A DNA stretch of 64,000 nt, from the NCBI RefSeq assembly GCF_002086155.1, contig NZ_MVHE01000009.1, positions 1-64,000 on the forward strand, written 5' to 3'. Below, one piece after another: positions 26,552 to 35,615 of this stretch. This DNA is from Mycobacterium angelicum. Lineage in GTDB: Bacteria > Actinomycetota > Actinomycetes > Mycobacteriales > Mycobacteriaceae. The notes under the pieces are model-generated. The model was not told where the DNA came from and searched no databases. It worked only from the letters and a program-made list of their open reading frames with translations. Both the position numbers and the translations under genes were made by a program. Each line of letters starts with the position of its first letter. Position 1 is the first letter of the stretch.

Positions 26552-26581
26552 CTCCCCCAATGGGAGGAGAGAATTTCATCC
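26552..26581 (-). promoter_or_regulatory. Conserved 30-base element, copy A
   Basis: Read on the minus strand this is GGATGAAATT, ten pyrimidine-rich bases, then ATTGGGGGAG. The two outer 10-base blocks are identical in copy B at 36454-36483, with the same 10-base spacing. It lies between the divergent CitA-type kinase gene (48 bases from its start) and a PE_PGRS gene (128 bases from its start), so either could be controlled. Most likely a transcription-factor site; the factor is unknown. Confidence 0.6.
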
Positions 26582-26709
26582 GGCAAATCGCTCATTCGTC
26601 CGATACGCATGCCGTCGCCGCGGGTCAAAAGTGATCGGTAATGGGCCTGAATGCCGGCTCGGAAAGCCACTCGAACAATGGCCGCTCGAACAAAGGGGAT
26701 CGAGAAGCG

Positions 26710-28509
26710 ATGTCGTACACATTTGTTACCACAGACGCATTGGCAACGGCAGCGTCGGACATGGCGGGCATCGGCTCGGCATTGCACTCGGCAAATGCTG
26801 CGGCCGCGGCCTCGACCACCGCGGTGCTGGCCGCGGGTGCCGACGAGGTATCGCTGGCCGTGGCATCGCTGTTTTCCGGCCACGGGCAGGCCTACCAACA
26901 GTTGAGCGCTCAGATGAGAGCGTTTCACGACACGTTTGTGCAGAACCTCACTTCGACTTCGGCCAGCTATGCCGCGGCCGAGGCGACCAACACGACACCA
27001 TTGCAGACCCTGGGCCACGAGCTACTGCACGTCATCAATGCGCCGACCGAGGCGCTGGTGGGCCGCCCGCTGATCGGCAATGGAGCCGACGGCGCGCCGG
27101 GCTCGGGGGCATCCGGGGAAGCCGGCGGCATCTTGTTGGGCAACGGCGGCAACGGCGGATCCGGCGCTGCCGGCCAGGCCGGCGGCGCGGGCGGTGCGTC
27201 CGGGCTGATCGGCAACGGCGGCGCGGGTGGGGCAGGTGGCGCCGGCGCGAACGGCGGCAGCGGCGGGCGCGGCGGCTGGTTGTACGGCCATGGCGGCAAC
27301 GGCGGCAACGGCGGCAGCGCAACGTCGATCACCATGGCCGGCGGCAGCGGGGGCGCCGGCGGCAATGCCGGGCTATGGGGCGCGGGCGGTCATGGCGGCA
27401 ACGGCGGTGCGGGCATGGCTGGGGCCGATGCGGCCAATCCGGCAGCGGTTAGCGACCCCGGCCTCAACGGCACCGCAGGCACTAGTAATCAGGTCAACAA
27501 GGCCGGCGCTGTCACCGGCGGCAACGGCACTGGCGGGCAGGCCGGCGACGCCGGCGTCAACGGCGGTAGCGGAGGCAACGGCGGCAACGCCGACACCACC
27601 CAGGCCAAAGGAGCAACCGCCGGGTCCAGCGCCCAGGCCGGTAACGGGGGCACCGGCGGCGACGGCGGCGCGGGCGGTGCCAGCGGCGGTGACGGGGGCG
27701 CGGCCGGTTATGGCCGCACCGACAACAACGTCGCCGCCGGGGGCTGGGGTGGCAACGCCGGTAACGGCGGCGCCGGCCTGGCCGGTCAGGGCGGCAGCGC
27801 CGGTGGCGCCGGCGGCAGCGGCGGACGCGGCGGGTTGTTGGTGGGCAACGGCGGCGACGGCGGCTACGGCGGCAACGGCGGCTACGGCGGCAGCGGTTCG
27901 GATGGCGGCGGCGGCGGTGCCGGCGGTGGCCACAACTCCATGGATTCGTCCTCCACGCTCGCGGCGTACAGCTCAAATAACAACGCCTTCGGCGGCAACG
28001 GCGGATCCGGCGGCGATGGCGGGGCCGGCGGCCAAGGCGGTCTTGGGGCCGCCGGCGGTGCGGGCGGCGCCGGAGGTGCGGGCGGACTACTGGCCGGCAA
28101 CGGCGGCGCCGGCGGGCACGGCGGCGCCGGCGGTGCCGGCGGCACCGGCGGGCTGGGCGGTGACGGCGGAAACGGCGCCGCGGGCGGCGACGCCGGTGCC
28201 CCTAACGGGACGGCCACCGGCGGTAATGGCGGCGATGGCGGCGACGCCGGTCACGGCGGCGACGGCGGCGGCGGCGGTGCCGGTGCCCACGGCGGCGAAG
28301 GCGGACGCGGCGGCCTGCTCGGCAGACACGGCGCGACAGGCCTCGGCGGCGCCGGTGGCGCCGGCGGGGCCGGCGGGGCACACGGCAGCGCGGGTAGCGG
28401 GGGCGACAAGGGCGTCGGCCTCGGCGCGGTTTCGCACAACGGCTCTGCCGGCCCCAACGGAAACATCGGCGCCGACGGAACCGATGGCGACGCCGGCCTT
28501 CCCGGTTGA
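26710..28509 (+). CDS. PE_PGRS family protein
   Basis: 599 residues from ATG 26710; the open frame from 26641 adds a sequence foreign to PE proteins. PE domain: [65 protein letters not shown], with SYAAAEA where the YxxxE signal sits. [14 protein letters not shown] starts the PGRS region. The repeats include interruptions rich in Asn/Ser/Thr (for example [15 protein letters not shown]). Presumably surface-exposed or secreted by a type VII system. The next gene starts 37 bases after the stop on the same strand, so a PE_PGRS-epimerase-fucosidase operon is possible. Confidence 0.93.
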   Translation: MSYTFVTTDALATAASDMAGIGSALHSANAAAAASTTAVLAAGADEVSLAVASLFSGHGQAYQQLSAQMRAFHDTFVQNLTSTSASYAAAEATNTTPLQTLGHELLHVINAPTEALVGRPLIGNGADGAPGSGASGEAGGILLGNGGNGGSGAAGQAGGAGGASGLIGNGGAGGAGGAGANGGSGGRGGWLYGHGGNGGNGGSATSITMAGGSGGAGGNAGLWGAGGHGGNGGAGMAGADAANPAAVSDPGLNGTAGTSNQVNKAGAVTGGNGTGGQAGDAGVNGGSGGNGGNADTTQAKGATAGSSAQAGNGGTGGDGGAGGASGGDGGAAGYGRTDNNVAAGGWGGNAGNGGAGLAGQGGSAGGAGGSGGRGGLLVGNGGDGGYGGNGGYGGSGSDGGGGGAGGGHNSMDSSSTLAAYSSNNNAFGGNGGSGGDGGAGGQGGLGAAGGAGGAGGAGGLLAGNGGAGGHGGAGGAGGTGGLGGDGGNGAAGGDAGAPNGTATGGNGGDGGDAGHGGDGGGGGAGAHGGEGGRGGLLGRHGATGLGGAGGAGGAGGAHGSAGSGGDKGVGLGAVSHNGSAGPNGNIGADGTDGDAGLPG

Positions 28510-28546
28510 CGGCCGGCCCGCCCAACGGGCGGCATAACATCGGCGC

Positions 28547-29452
28547 ATGCGCGCCGCGAAGATTCTGATCTCCGGGGTGACCGGCCAGGTCGCCGCTCCT
28601 ATAGCCATGGCCCTGGCGGCCGACAACGAAGTCTGGGGCATAGCCCGATTCACCGACGCCGCCGCCCGCGCGGAGCTCGAACGGGCGGGGGTTCGCTGTC
28701 AACCGGTGAACCTGGCCGCCGGCGATTTCAGCGAGATCCCGTCGGACTTCGACTATGTGCTGAACCTGGCGGTCGCCAAGAGCGGCAAGTGGGACAAAGA
28801 CCTGGCGGCCAATGCGGATTCGGTCGGCCTGCTGATGGCCTACTGCCGCGGCATAAAGGCATTCCTGCACTGCTCATCCGCGGCTGTCTACGACCCACCC
28901 GATGACGAGCTGCGCACCGAGCGCGCCGCCCTGGGCGACAACCACAAATTCCTGTTTCCCACCTACTCGATTTCCAAGATCGCGGGGGAGGCGGTGGCGC
29001 GCTCGATGGCGCGCGCTTTGGGCATACCCACCACCATCGCGCGCCTCAACGTCCCGTACGGCGACAACGGCGGCTGGCCGTACTTTCATATGGAGATGAT
29101 GCTGGCCGGGATCCCTATCCCGATCCCACCCGGTAACCCGGCTCGCTACAACCCGATTCACCAGAACGACATCATCGCGACGATCCCCAAACTCCTTGCG
29201 GCGGCATCGGTTCCGGCCACCACCGTCAACTGGGCCGGTGACCAGATCGTCAGCATCCAGGAGTGGTGTGCCTACCTCGGCACGCTGATCGGCCGCGAAC
29301 CGGTCTTCGAGGAAAGCGAACAGGCGCTGCGCGGGAATCCGGTCGATGTGACCCGCATGCACGAAATCGTCGGCGGCGGAACCGAAGTCGACTGGCGTGA
29401 CGGCATCCGCCGAATGGTCGCGAAGTTCCACCCAGAGTTGGTCCAAGCGTGA
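28547..29452 (+). CDS. NAD-dependent epimerase/dehydratase family protein
   Basis: 301 residues, extended SDR fold. The dinucleotide loop is ILISGVTGQVAAPIA (GxxGxxx variant). HCSSAAVY gives the catalytic serine region, and YSISK the Tyr/Lys pair. RLNVPYGDNGGWP and NPIHQNDII are the substrate-side blocks typical of nucleotide-sugar epimerases and dehydratases. The reaction is probably on a sugar nucleotide. Its TGA overlaps the GTG start of the alpha-L-fucosidase gene, so the two are co-translated and probably act on related sugars. Confidence 0.88.
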   Translation: MRAAKILISGVTGQVAAPIAMALAADNEVWGIARFTDAAARAELERAGVRCQPVNLAAGDFSEIPSDFDYVLNLAVAKSGKWDKDLAANADSVGLLMAYCRGIKAFLHCSSAAVYDPPDDELRTERAALGDNHKFLFPTYSISKIAGEAVARSMARALGIPTTIARLNVPYGDNGGWPYFHMEMMLAGIPIPIPPGNPARYNPIHQNDIIATIPKLLAAASVPATTVNWAGDQIVSIQEWCAYLGTLIGREPVFEESEQALRGNPVDVTRMHEIVGGGTEVDWRDGIRRMVAKFHPELVQA

Positions 29453-30900
29453 AGCCATTCCAGACCCGTCCCTTGCCCCAGTGGTTCGCGGACGCGAAGT
29501 TCGGCATTTTCATCCACTGGGGCCTGTACTCGGTGCCCGGCTGGGCGCCGCTGGAAGCCGACATCCAGCAACTGATGCTGACCAAGGGGCCGGTGTACTG
29601 GCTCAAACACAATCCGTATGCCGAGTGGTATCTGAACACCATCCAGATTCCCGGCAGCCCGGCGCAGCGACACCATATGCAGACCTATGGTCCGGGCTTC
29701 TCCTACGACGACTTCAAGCCGATGTTCAACGACGCGGTACGCCAATTCGATCCGGCATCCTGGGCCGACCTGTTCACCCGGGCGCACGCCCGCTACGTCG
29801 TTCTCACCACCAAGCACCACGACGGGTTCACGTTATGGCCGACCCGACACCCCAACCCGCACAAGAACTCCTGGCATGCCGAGCGTGACCTGGTCGGCGA
29901 ACTGACCAGCGCGGTGCGCGCCCGCAACATCAAGATGGGCCTGTACTACTCGGGCGGTTACGACTGGACGTTCAACCCGCAACCCATCACCGACCTGGCC
30001 ACCATGGCGAGCTCCCTCGTGCAGACCCCCGAGTACACCGGCTATGCGACCGACCACATTCGCGAGATCGTCGAGCGCTATGCGCCGTCGGTGTTGTGGA
30101 ACGACATCGGGTACCCACCGCAGGCCGACCTCGCCGAACTGTTCGCCTACTACTACGACACCGTTCCGGACGGCGTCATCAACGACCGCTGGGCTCAGCT
30201 GCGGTTACCGAAAGGCCGTGTGACGCAACCCTTGACGGTGCGCGGCCTCAGCCTGGTGAGTAGTTTGTGGAAATATCTGCCGGACCGGGTCAAGGGGCTC
30301 GAGTTTCCCGCCGGCTTCCACTACGACTTCCGCACGCCCGAATACGCCCAGTACGACGAGATCAAGCCGGGCAAATGGGAGTCGACCCGCGGCGTAGGCC
30401 ACTCGTTCGGGAACAACCGCCAGGAAGGTCCCGACGAGACGCTGTCCCTCACCGAGCTGGCCCGCTCCTTCGCCGACCTGGTGAGCAAGAACGGCAATCT
30501 GCTGCTGGGCATCGGCCCCTACCCCGACGGCACCATCCCGGAGCTGCAGGCAAAACTGCTCACCGACTTCGGCAGCTGGCTCGACGTGACCGGTGCGGCG
30601 TACTTCGGTACCCGGCCCTGGGTGACGGCGGAAGCCACCGCGACCGATGGCACCCAGGTGCGCTTCACCCAGAACGACGACGCGCTGTACGCGACTTTCC
30701 TGCAGGCGCCCGGGCAGCGCCGCGTCGGGTTGCGCGGGCTTGCCGGCTCACCGGATACCACCGTCGAGCTGCTCGGTGGCGGCCTCTTGGAGCACGAATG
30801 CGCAGCCGATCGCCTCGTGGTCACCTTTCCCGAGGCTCTGGACGTGTGGCCGGCCTACGCCCTCAAGATCACCCCTGCGCCGCGCCTGACTCAAAGATGA
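29449..30900 (+). CDS. GH29 alpha-L-fucosidase
   Basis: 483 residues from GTG 29449, overlapping the epimerase stop. GH29 features: FGIFIHWGLYSVP (18-30), NPYAEWY, YVVLTTKHHDGFTLWPTRHP (116-135) and LWNDIGYP with the nucleophile Asp219. The segment SKNGNLLLGIGPYPDGTIPE and a C-terminal beta-sandwich follow. The enzyme hydrolyses terminal alpha-L-fucose. No signal peptide is seen, so the substrate would be intracellular or the export is non-classical. GH29 enzymes are not a standard part of the M. tuberculosis inventory that I recall, which makes the gene notable. Confidence 0.92.
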   Translation: MKPFQTRPLPQWFADAKFGIFIHWGLYSVPGWAPLEADIQQLMLTKGPVYWLKHNPYAEWYLNTIQIPGSPAQRHHMQTYGPGFSYDDFKPMFNDAVRQFDPASWADLFTRAHARYVVLTTKHHDGFTLWPTRHPNPHKNSWHAERDLVGELTSAVRARNIKMGLYYSGGYDWTFNPQPITDLATMASSLVQTPEYTGYATDHIREIVERYAPSVLWNDIGYPPQADLAELFAYYYDTVPDGVINDRWAQLRLPKGRVTQPLTVRGLSLVSSLWKYLPDRVKGLEFPAGFHYDFRTPEYAQYDEIKPGKWESTRGVGHSFGNNRQEGPDETLSLTELARSFADLVSKNGNLLLGIGPYPDGTIPELQAKLLTDFGSWLDVTGAAYFGTRPWVTAEATATDGTQVRFTQNDDALYATFLQAPGQRRVGLRGLAGSPDTTVELLGGGLLEHECAADRLVVTFPEALDVWPAYALKITPAPRLTQR

Positions 30901-31712
30901 GACAACAGCCGCTCGGCGAACTCGTCCGGGTGCTCCCGGTGCATGAAGTGCCCGCCCGGCACTTCCTCGACGATGTACTCGCCGTCGAACATCCGGGCCG
31001 CACCCCGGTAGTCGGCGGGCGACACGATCGGATCGTCAAGGCCCGCAAAGACAACCGTGGGCACCGTGATCCGGTTCTTCAATGACGGTGAGGGCACCGC
31101 AGAGAGCTTGCGGTAGTAGCCGAATGCCGCGTTCAGACTCGCCGGGTGAGCGAAGCTCGCGCGCACGGCGTCGAACTCACCGGGGTCGGGGCGCCACGTC
31201 GGCGACCAGCGGCGGTAGATCGCCGGTAGCGCGGCGAAGCCGTTGCGCGCGAAGCGGTTCGGCGCTCCGGGCAGTTTGTAGGTGGCGAAGTGGCGCACGC
31301 CCCAAAGTTTCTTCAGTGATGGCTTGACCGCCGCCGGGTGCGGGATGCCGACGATGAACAGCTTGGTCACCCGATCGGGGGCGAGCGCCGCGGCGCCGTA
31401 GGCGGCCGAGGCGCCCCAGTCGTGTCCGATCACGACGGCGTCCCTGGCCCCCAGCGCCTCGATCAGCGCGAGCGGATCACGCGCCAAGGTCTCCTGATCG
31501 GGATCGCGGTCCGGCACCGCGCTGGGATGGTATCCGCGCATGAAGGGGCTGACCGCGCGGTAGCCCTTGGCGGCGATGCGCGGACGCAGGTCATCCCAGC
31601 TGTGCGCGGTGTCCGGAAAGCCGTGCAGCATAAGCACCAGCGGCCCGGAGCCCTCCTCCAGATAGGCGAATCTCAGCCCGTTCGCGTCGACGAAGCGCAT
31701 CGCATCGGTCAT
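30891..31712 (-). CDS. Alpha/beta hydrolase, epoxide-hydrolase-like
   Basis: 273 residues. LMLHGFPDTAHSWDDLRP (27-44) supplies the oxyanion HGFP motif, GHDWG the nucleophile Asp98, and PGGHFMHREHP the catalytic histidine. The Asp nucleophile and HGFP motif point to the epoxide hydrolase/dehalogenase group. M. tuberculosis has several such Eph proteins. The substrate is unknown. It converges with the fucosidase, whose last 10 bases it overlaps. Confidence 0.88.
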   Translation of the reverse strand: MTDAMRFVDANGLRFAYLEEGSGPLVLMLHGFPDTAHSWDDLRPRIAAKGYRAVSPFMRGYHPSAVPDRDPDQETLARDPLALIEALGARDAVVIGHDWGASAAYGAAALAPDRVTKLFIVGIPHPAAVKPSLKKLWGVRHFATYKLPGAPNRFARNGFAALPAIYRRWSPTWRPDPGEFDAVRASFAHPASLNAAFGYYRKLSAVPSPSLKNRITVPTVVFAGLDDPIVSPADYRGAARMFDGEYIVEEVPGGHFMHREHPDEFAERLLSHL

Positions 31713-31812
31713 GGCTTGGGGACACTACACCCGTTGCCGAGATGTGCACGACCGACCGCGTGGCCGTGTGTCTATGGCCGGTATTGCGGCTTTATCACGC
31801 TAGGGTGTACCG

Positions 31813-32619
31813 ATGCTGTCCGCGACGGCCGGCCAACCGTGGCCCCGCGTGGTGGCCGCTATTGCCCTGGCTGTGCTCGGAGCTTGCGGTGCGACCGTGC
31901 TTGCGGAGCCGCATTCAAAAGCCGCCCCGGCCACCACCCTCGCCGCGCAAACCGACTGGGTCCTGGCCACCGCATTGCCCGCCAGTGCCGACGTCCCGGC
32001 CGATTGGGGCTATTCGCTGTCCGGACGGTTGCAGCGGGCGGTGCCGTCGGCCACCGACGCGTTGACCCCGCCGCCCAATCCGAGCCCGACGGCGGTCTAC
32101 GCGCCGGACACCTGCGGGAGCGTGCCGAAAGTTCTCGACCACTCCGGCGCCGCCCTGGCCGCCTTCGTCCAGGTCGACCGGTACGCCCAGCTGTTCGTGC
32201 AGGATGCGCCACCCCCGGACGCCGCCGCCACCGGGGAGGGCCGCGAGCACGGACCCAACACCCGCTTTGCGATCTGGGCGGTTCCCGACGGCCCGGCGCG
32301 GATCGCGAATTACCTTGACTGGCTTGGCCGTTGCGGCTCCTACCACGTCACCAACTACTTTCTCGACGGCCGCGCCAAGAACCAGCGCAACGTCACCACG
32401 AAAGTGGAAACACGCTCGGCCAGCGGCGCCGACGCGGCCGTCACCGTGACGAGAACGTTCACCACGATCGGCAGCCGCGACCCGGCATCGACCTACCACG
32501 TCGCCTACTATGCGGTGCGCGGTGTCTTGCTGGAATGCACGATGTACATGGAGGGCGCCGACCTCGAAGTGGTGCAGCGGCTGGCCACCCAAACAGTGAC
32601 CAAGTTGCGCGCGTTATGA
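31813..32619 (+). CDS. Putative lipoprotein, possible PknH sensor-like domain
   Basis: 268 residues. Residues 10-24 are hydrophobic and end in VLGAC, a good lipobox with Cys25. The mature part has the feel of the PknH extracellular sensor family: an N-terminal segment with DWGYSLSGRLQRAVPS, then paired cysteines (one in APDTCGSV, one in WLGRCGSY and one in LLECTMY), and a C-terminal VVQRLATQTVTKL helix. The assignment is tentative. The next gene starts at the overlapping ATGA, so the two are coupled. It probably binds a ligand outside the membrane. Confidence 0.65.
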   Translation: MLSATAGQPWPRVVAAIALAVLGACGATVLAEPHSKAAPATTLAAQTDWVLATALPASADVPADWGYSLSGRLQRAVPSATDALTPPPNPSPTAVYAPDTCGSVPKVLDHSGAALAAFVQVDRYAQLFVQDAPPPDAAATGEGREHGPNTRFAIWAVPDGPARIANYLDWLGRCGSYHVTNYFLDGRAKNQRNVTTKVETRSASGADAAVTVTRTFTTIGSRDPASTYHVAYYAVRGVLLECTMYMEGADLEVVQRLATQTVTKLRAL

Positions 32620-33365
32620 CCAGCCCGTCTCGACCGCGAAAGCCGCGCGGGCCGTGGCTGATTGCCGCTGCGCTGTGGGTGCTGGCGATTGCCGCGGTCG
32701 TCATCACGGTGCCCGCGGTTCTCAGCGGCGCTACCCACCGCAGCACGTCCGGTCCAGAGCCGCTGGCCCCGAAACTGGCCGCCCGCAACGATCAACAATT
32801 AGCCGAGCTGTTGCCCAAGGCTGGTGACTTCCCGCCGTCGTGGACCGTGAGCGACATCAAGGAGCTGTCCGACACGTTCGGCTACTTCCGGTACCACGTG
32901 TCCGACGAGGGCCTGGGCTTCACTCCCGCCGAATGCTTCTCGGTGGTGGGTGTGGCCTCGACCGGTGCCTTCGACGCGGCCGAGGTATTCGGGCACGACC
33001 CGGCCGATTCGCCGGACGTCGCCGACCGCAGGGATATCCGGCTGATGGTCGGCCGCGAATTCGATCCGGCCGGATTCGACGCCTTCACCGGCCTGGTGAA
33101 GCGGTGCTTGCACTTCAACAGTGCCGCCGTCGGCTCCTATGCCGTGAACATTCTGGAGGACTCGCACCCCTCGAGCGGGCCGCAGCGCTTCCGATACTCG
33201 ATCACCGCAACCATCGGCGGCGACCCCGCCGACGCGACGCGCGTTGACTACTACTCCTATGCGCGCGCGTCGGGGCTGGTTTTGACGGGCACGGCCAGCA
33301 ACGGCCACCAACAGTCCTTCGACAAGCTGTTCGACGTCACGCTGCGCAGGATCACCGCCGACTGA
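32616..33365 (+). CDS. Membrane-anchored protein, paralogue-like partner
   Basis: 249 residues. A single N-terminal membrane anchor (about 13-35, PWLIAAALWVLAIAAVVITVPAVL) precedes an extracytoplasmic domain that resembles the preceding protein in layout: LLPKAGDFPPSWTVSD, a cysteine in TPAECFSVV, one in LVKRCLHF, and a C-terminal helix FDKLFDVTLRRI. ATG 32616 overlaps the stop of the upstream gene by 4 bases. The two may form a surface pair. A strong terminator follows. Function unknown; a PknH-sensor-like fold is possible. Confidence 0.65.
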   Translation: MTSPSRPRKPRGPWLIAAALWVLAIAAVVITVPAVLSGATHRSTSGPEPLAPKLAARNDQQLAELLPKAGDFPPSWTVSDIKELSDTFGYFRYHVSDEGLGFTPAECFSVVGVASTGAFDAAEVFGHDPADSPDVADRRDIRLMVGREFDPAGFDAFTGLVKRCLHFNSAAVGSYAVNILEDSHPSSGPQRFRYSITATIGGDPADATRVDYYSYARASGLVLTGTASNGHQQSFDKLFDVTLRRITAD

Positions 33366-33374
33366 CACCAAGGC

Positions 33375-33409
33375 AATCGGTCCGGACCCAGTTCTGGTCC
33401 GGACCGATT
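33375..33409. terminator. Strong hairpin terminator between convergent genes
   Basis: A perfect 14-bp stem (33375-33388 with 33396-33409) with a 7-base loop starts 9 bases after the stop of the upstream gene and ends 14 bases before the end of the convergent one. The stem has AAT/ATT at its base, so it can work in both directions. Confidence 0.8.
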
Positions 33410-33423
33410 CCGCCCGCCGTCAC

Positions 33424-33693
33424 TCAAACACGTTCCGAGCCAGGGCCTTTGAGGTAGCGGTTCAGTAACCCGATGGCCGCGACCGCGGCGACCGTACCGA
33501 TCACGCCCCACAGCACCAATTGGATCGCCAGGGAACCCAGGAACCAGCCAAACGTCATCGAGATGTAGAGCAACCAGATCACCCGGAAGAAGGACCAGGC
33601 CGCAACCATGCCACTGCCGATCCCGATCGCCAGGCTGTATTGGCGGTCGACGCGATTGATCTGTTCCTCGATGCTGGAGGGCACGAGCTTCAT
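33424..33693 (-). CDS. Small two-segment membrane protein
   Basis: 89 residues, not recognised. Two hydrophobic segments (about 22-50, AIGIGSGMVAAWSFFRVIWLLYISMTFGWFL, and 53-78, LAIQLVLWGVIGTVAAVAAIGLL) are flanked by a short charged N-terminus and the basic C-terminus NRYLKGPGSERV. GGAAAGGAAG upstream of ATG 33693 supports the start. It is 150 bases downstream of the permease gene on the same strand and may or may not be co-transcribed with it. Confidence 0.7.
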   Translation of the reverse strand: MKLVPSSIEEQINRVDRQYSLAIGIGSGMVAAWSFFRVIWLLYISMTFGWFLGSLAIQLVLWGVIGTVAAVAAIGLLNRYLKGPGSERV

Positions 33694-33843
33694 GTGCGGG
33701 CTTCCTTTCCTGTGGCGTCGCCTCGTTGGCGTCGTCGTTGGGTCAAGTACAGAGCCGCCGGCCCGCTACCGATCCCAACAACCACGGCCCGCACGCGAAT
33801 GGCCGCTCAAAACTATCGCAACACGTTTCGGGAGAAATCCCGC

Positions 33844-35277
33844 TCAGCTGGGTGAATCGGCAGGGCGGCTCATCTCGGCCTGAAACAGTCGATACTGCTC
33901 GGCGCGGCCGGGCCGGCGCCGAACGATCAGCCAACCGGCCGCCAGCACCACGAACCACACCGGGAACCAGGTCAACGCGATCGCGGTCTCGGCTGCCGAC
34001 AGCAGCGTCCAGAGCACGAACGTGAAGAAAGCCAGCACGGCCCAGCACATCGTGATGCCGCCGGGCATCTTGTACGTCGAGGCGGCGTGGCGCTGCGGAT
34101 GTCGGCGCCGGTAGGCGAGATAGCTGACGATGATCATGGTCCACACGAACATGAACAGCAGCGCCGAGATGGTCGTCACCAGGGTGAATGCCCCGATGAC
34201 CGAGCCGCCGGCATAAAGCAGCGGGATCGACATCAGCAGGAGGGGAGCCGTGACGAGCAGGCCGGCCGCCGGCACTCCGCCGCTATTGAGCCGGCGAAAG
34301 ACCCCGGGTGCGTTGCCCTCGTCGGCCAGGCCGAAAAGCATTCGCCCAGTAGAGAAAATCCCCGAGTTCGCCGAGGATGCCGCCGCTGTCATCACGACGA
34401 AGTTGACGATCGACGCGGCGGCGGCAAGCCCGGCCAACGAGAACATCGTCACGAACGGGGACTCACCGCTGGCGAAATGCCGCCACGGCACAACGGCCAG
34501 AATGGCCACCAGCGCACCGATATAGAAGATCGCCACCCGCAGCGGGACGGCGTTGATGGCACGGGGGAGGGTTTGTCGCGGATCCAGCGTCTCGGCCGCG
34601 GCGGTGCCGACGAGTTCCACGCCGATATAGGCGAAGAAGGCGATCTGGAATCCACTGACCACGCCCATGAATCCAGTCGCGAAGAACCCGCCGTCGTTCC
34701 ACAGGTTGCCGATCGCCGCGTGGGTGCCCTGCGGCGAAACGAAATTCGTCGAAACCAGGATGGCACCGATGACGATCAAGCCGAGGATCGCGGCGATCTT
34801 GATCAGGGCGAACCAGAACTCGATCTCCCCGAAGTAGCGCACGCTGATCAGGTTGACCGCGAGAATCACCCCGACCGTCACCAGCGCGGGCAGCCATTGG
34901 GGCAAATCGGGCCACCAGAACCTGGTGTATCCGGTGATCGCGACAAGGTCGGCGATTCCGGTGACGACCCAGGCGAACCAGTACGACCAGCCCATGAAGA
35001 AGCCGGCCGCCGGGCCCAATAGGTCGGACACGAAATCGACGAACGACTTGTAGTTCAGGTTCGACAGCAGCAGTTCGCCCATGGCGCGCAGCACGAAGAA
35101 CACGAAGAACCCGATGACGGCGTACACCACCAGCACCGCTGGGCCGGCCAGCGAGATTGTGCGGCCCGACCCCATGAACAGACCGGTGCCGATGGCACCG
35201 CCGATCGCGATCAGTTGGATATGCCGGTTGGCGAGGCCACGATGCAGGTGCGGCCCCGCGGGGGCCTTGGTGTACAT
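33844..35277 (-). CDS. APC amino acid permease, CycA-like
   Basis: 477 residues with about 12 membrane segments. The N-terminus GLANRHIQLIAIGGAIGTGLFMGSGRTISLAGPAVLVVYAVIGFFVFFVLRAMGELLL is the hallmark of the amino acid transporter branch that includes CycA, AnsP and GabP. Substrate is probably a small neutral amino acid (CycA carries D-Ala, D-Ser and Gly) taken up with protons. It ends EMSRPADSPS. The EF-Tu domain II protein lies 12 bases upstream on the same strand, so these two genes may share a transcript. Confidence 0.88.
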   Translation of the reverse strand: MYTKAPAGPHLHRGLANRHIQLIAIGGAIGTGLFMGSGRTISLAGPAVLVVYAVIGFFVFFVLRAMGELLLSNLNYKSFVDFVSDLLGPAAGFFMGWSYWFAWVVTGIADLVAITGYTRFWWPDLPQWLPALVTVGVILAVNLISVRYFGEIEFWFALIKIAAILGLIVIGAILVSTNFVSPQGTHAAIGNLWNDGGFFATGFMGVVSGFQIAFFAYIGVELVGTAAAETLDPRQTLPRAINAVPLRVAIFYIGALVAILAVVPWRHFASGESPFVTMFSLAGLAAAASIVNFVVMTAAASSANSGIFSTGRMLFGLADEGNAPGVFRRLNSGGVPAAGLLVTAPLLLMSIPLLYAGGSVIGAFTLVTTISALLFMFVWTMIIVSYLAYRRRHPQRHAASTYKMPGGITMCWAVLAFFTFVLWTLLSAAETAIALTWFPVWFVVLAAGWLIVRRRPGRAEQYRLFQAEMSRPADSPS

Positions 35278-35289
35278 GGTTTCGGTCGC

Positions 35290-35559
35290 CTAGGCCAGAA
35301 AGGCGCCCGCGCCGGAAATCACGTCCCCGGCAGCGATATCGCTGCGGCCGAGTTTCTTGAAGAGCAGGCCGACGTTGTCGCCGACGGTCGCGGTGTCCAG
35401 TTTCTTGCGGAAAGCCTCGATGGCGTCCACCCGGACGTTCGGCCCGTCGTTGATTCGAACCTCGTCACCGACGTGCAGGTCGCCGTACTCCACCCGGCCG
35501 GTGGCCACCGCTCCGCGGTTGCGGATGACGAACACATCTTGGACCGTCATGCGAAACAT
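35290..35559 (-). CDS. Stand-alone EF-Tu domain II-like protein
   Basis: 89 residues. From MTVQDVFVIRNRGAVATGRVEYGDLHVGDEVRI through VDAIEAFRKKLDTATVGDNVGLLFKKLGRSDIAAGDVISG, the text follows domain II of EF-Tu (TGRG/VVTGRVERG ... VGDEVEI ... EMFRKxLD ... AGDNVGLLLRG ... RGQVL) almost block for block. The GTPase domain and domain III are absent. Such a beta-barrel could bind an aminoacyl-tRNA end or another partner, but nothing can be assigned. ATG 35550 is an alternative start that fits the domain edge better. It lies 12 bases upstream of the permease gene. Confidence 0.75.
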   Translation of the reverse strand: MFRMTVQDVFVIRNRGAVATGRVEYGDLHVGDEVRINDGPNVRVDAIEAFRKKLDTATVGDNVGLLFKKLGRSDIAAGDVISGAGAFLA

Positions 35560-35615
35560 GCAGCAACGCTACTGGTCCTGCGACAACTGCGAAACTCCAA
35601 ACTACGCTGACGCAC

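Noticed and set aside
27227..28537. A 436-residue frame overlapping the second PE_PGRS gene in another frame
   Set aside because: Same effect of repeat composition; Ala/Thr/Pro noise and no independent start signal.
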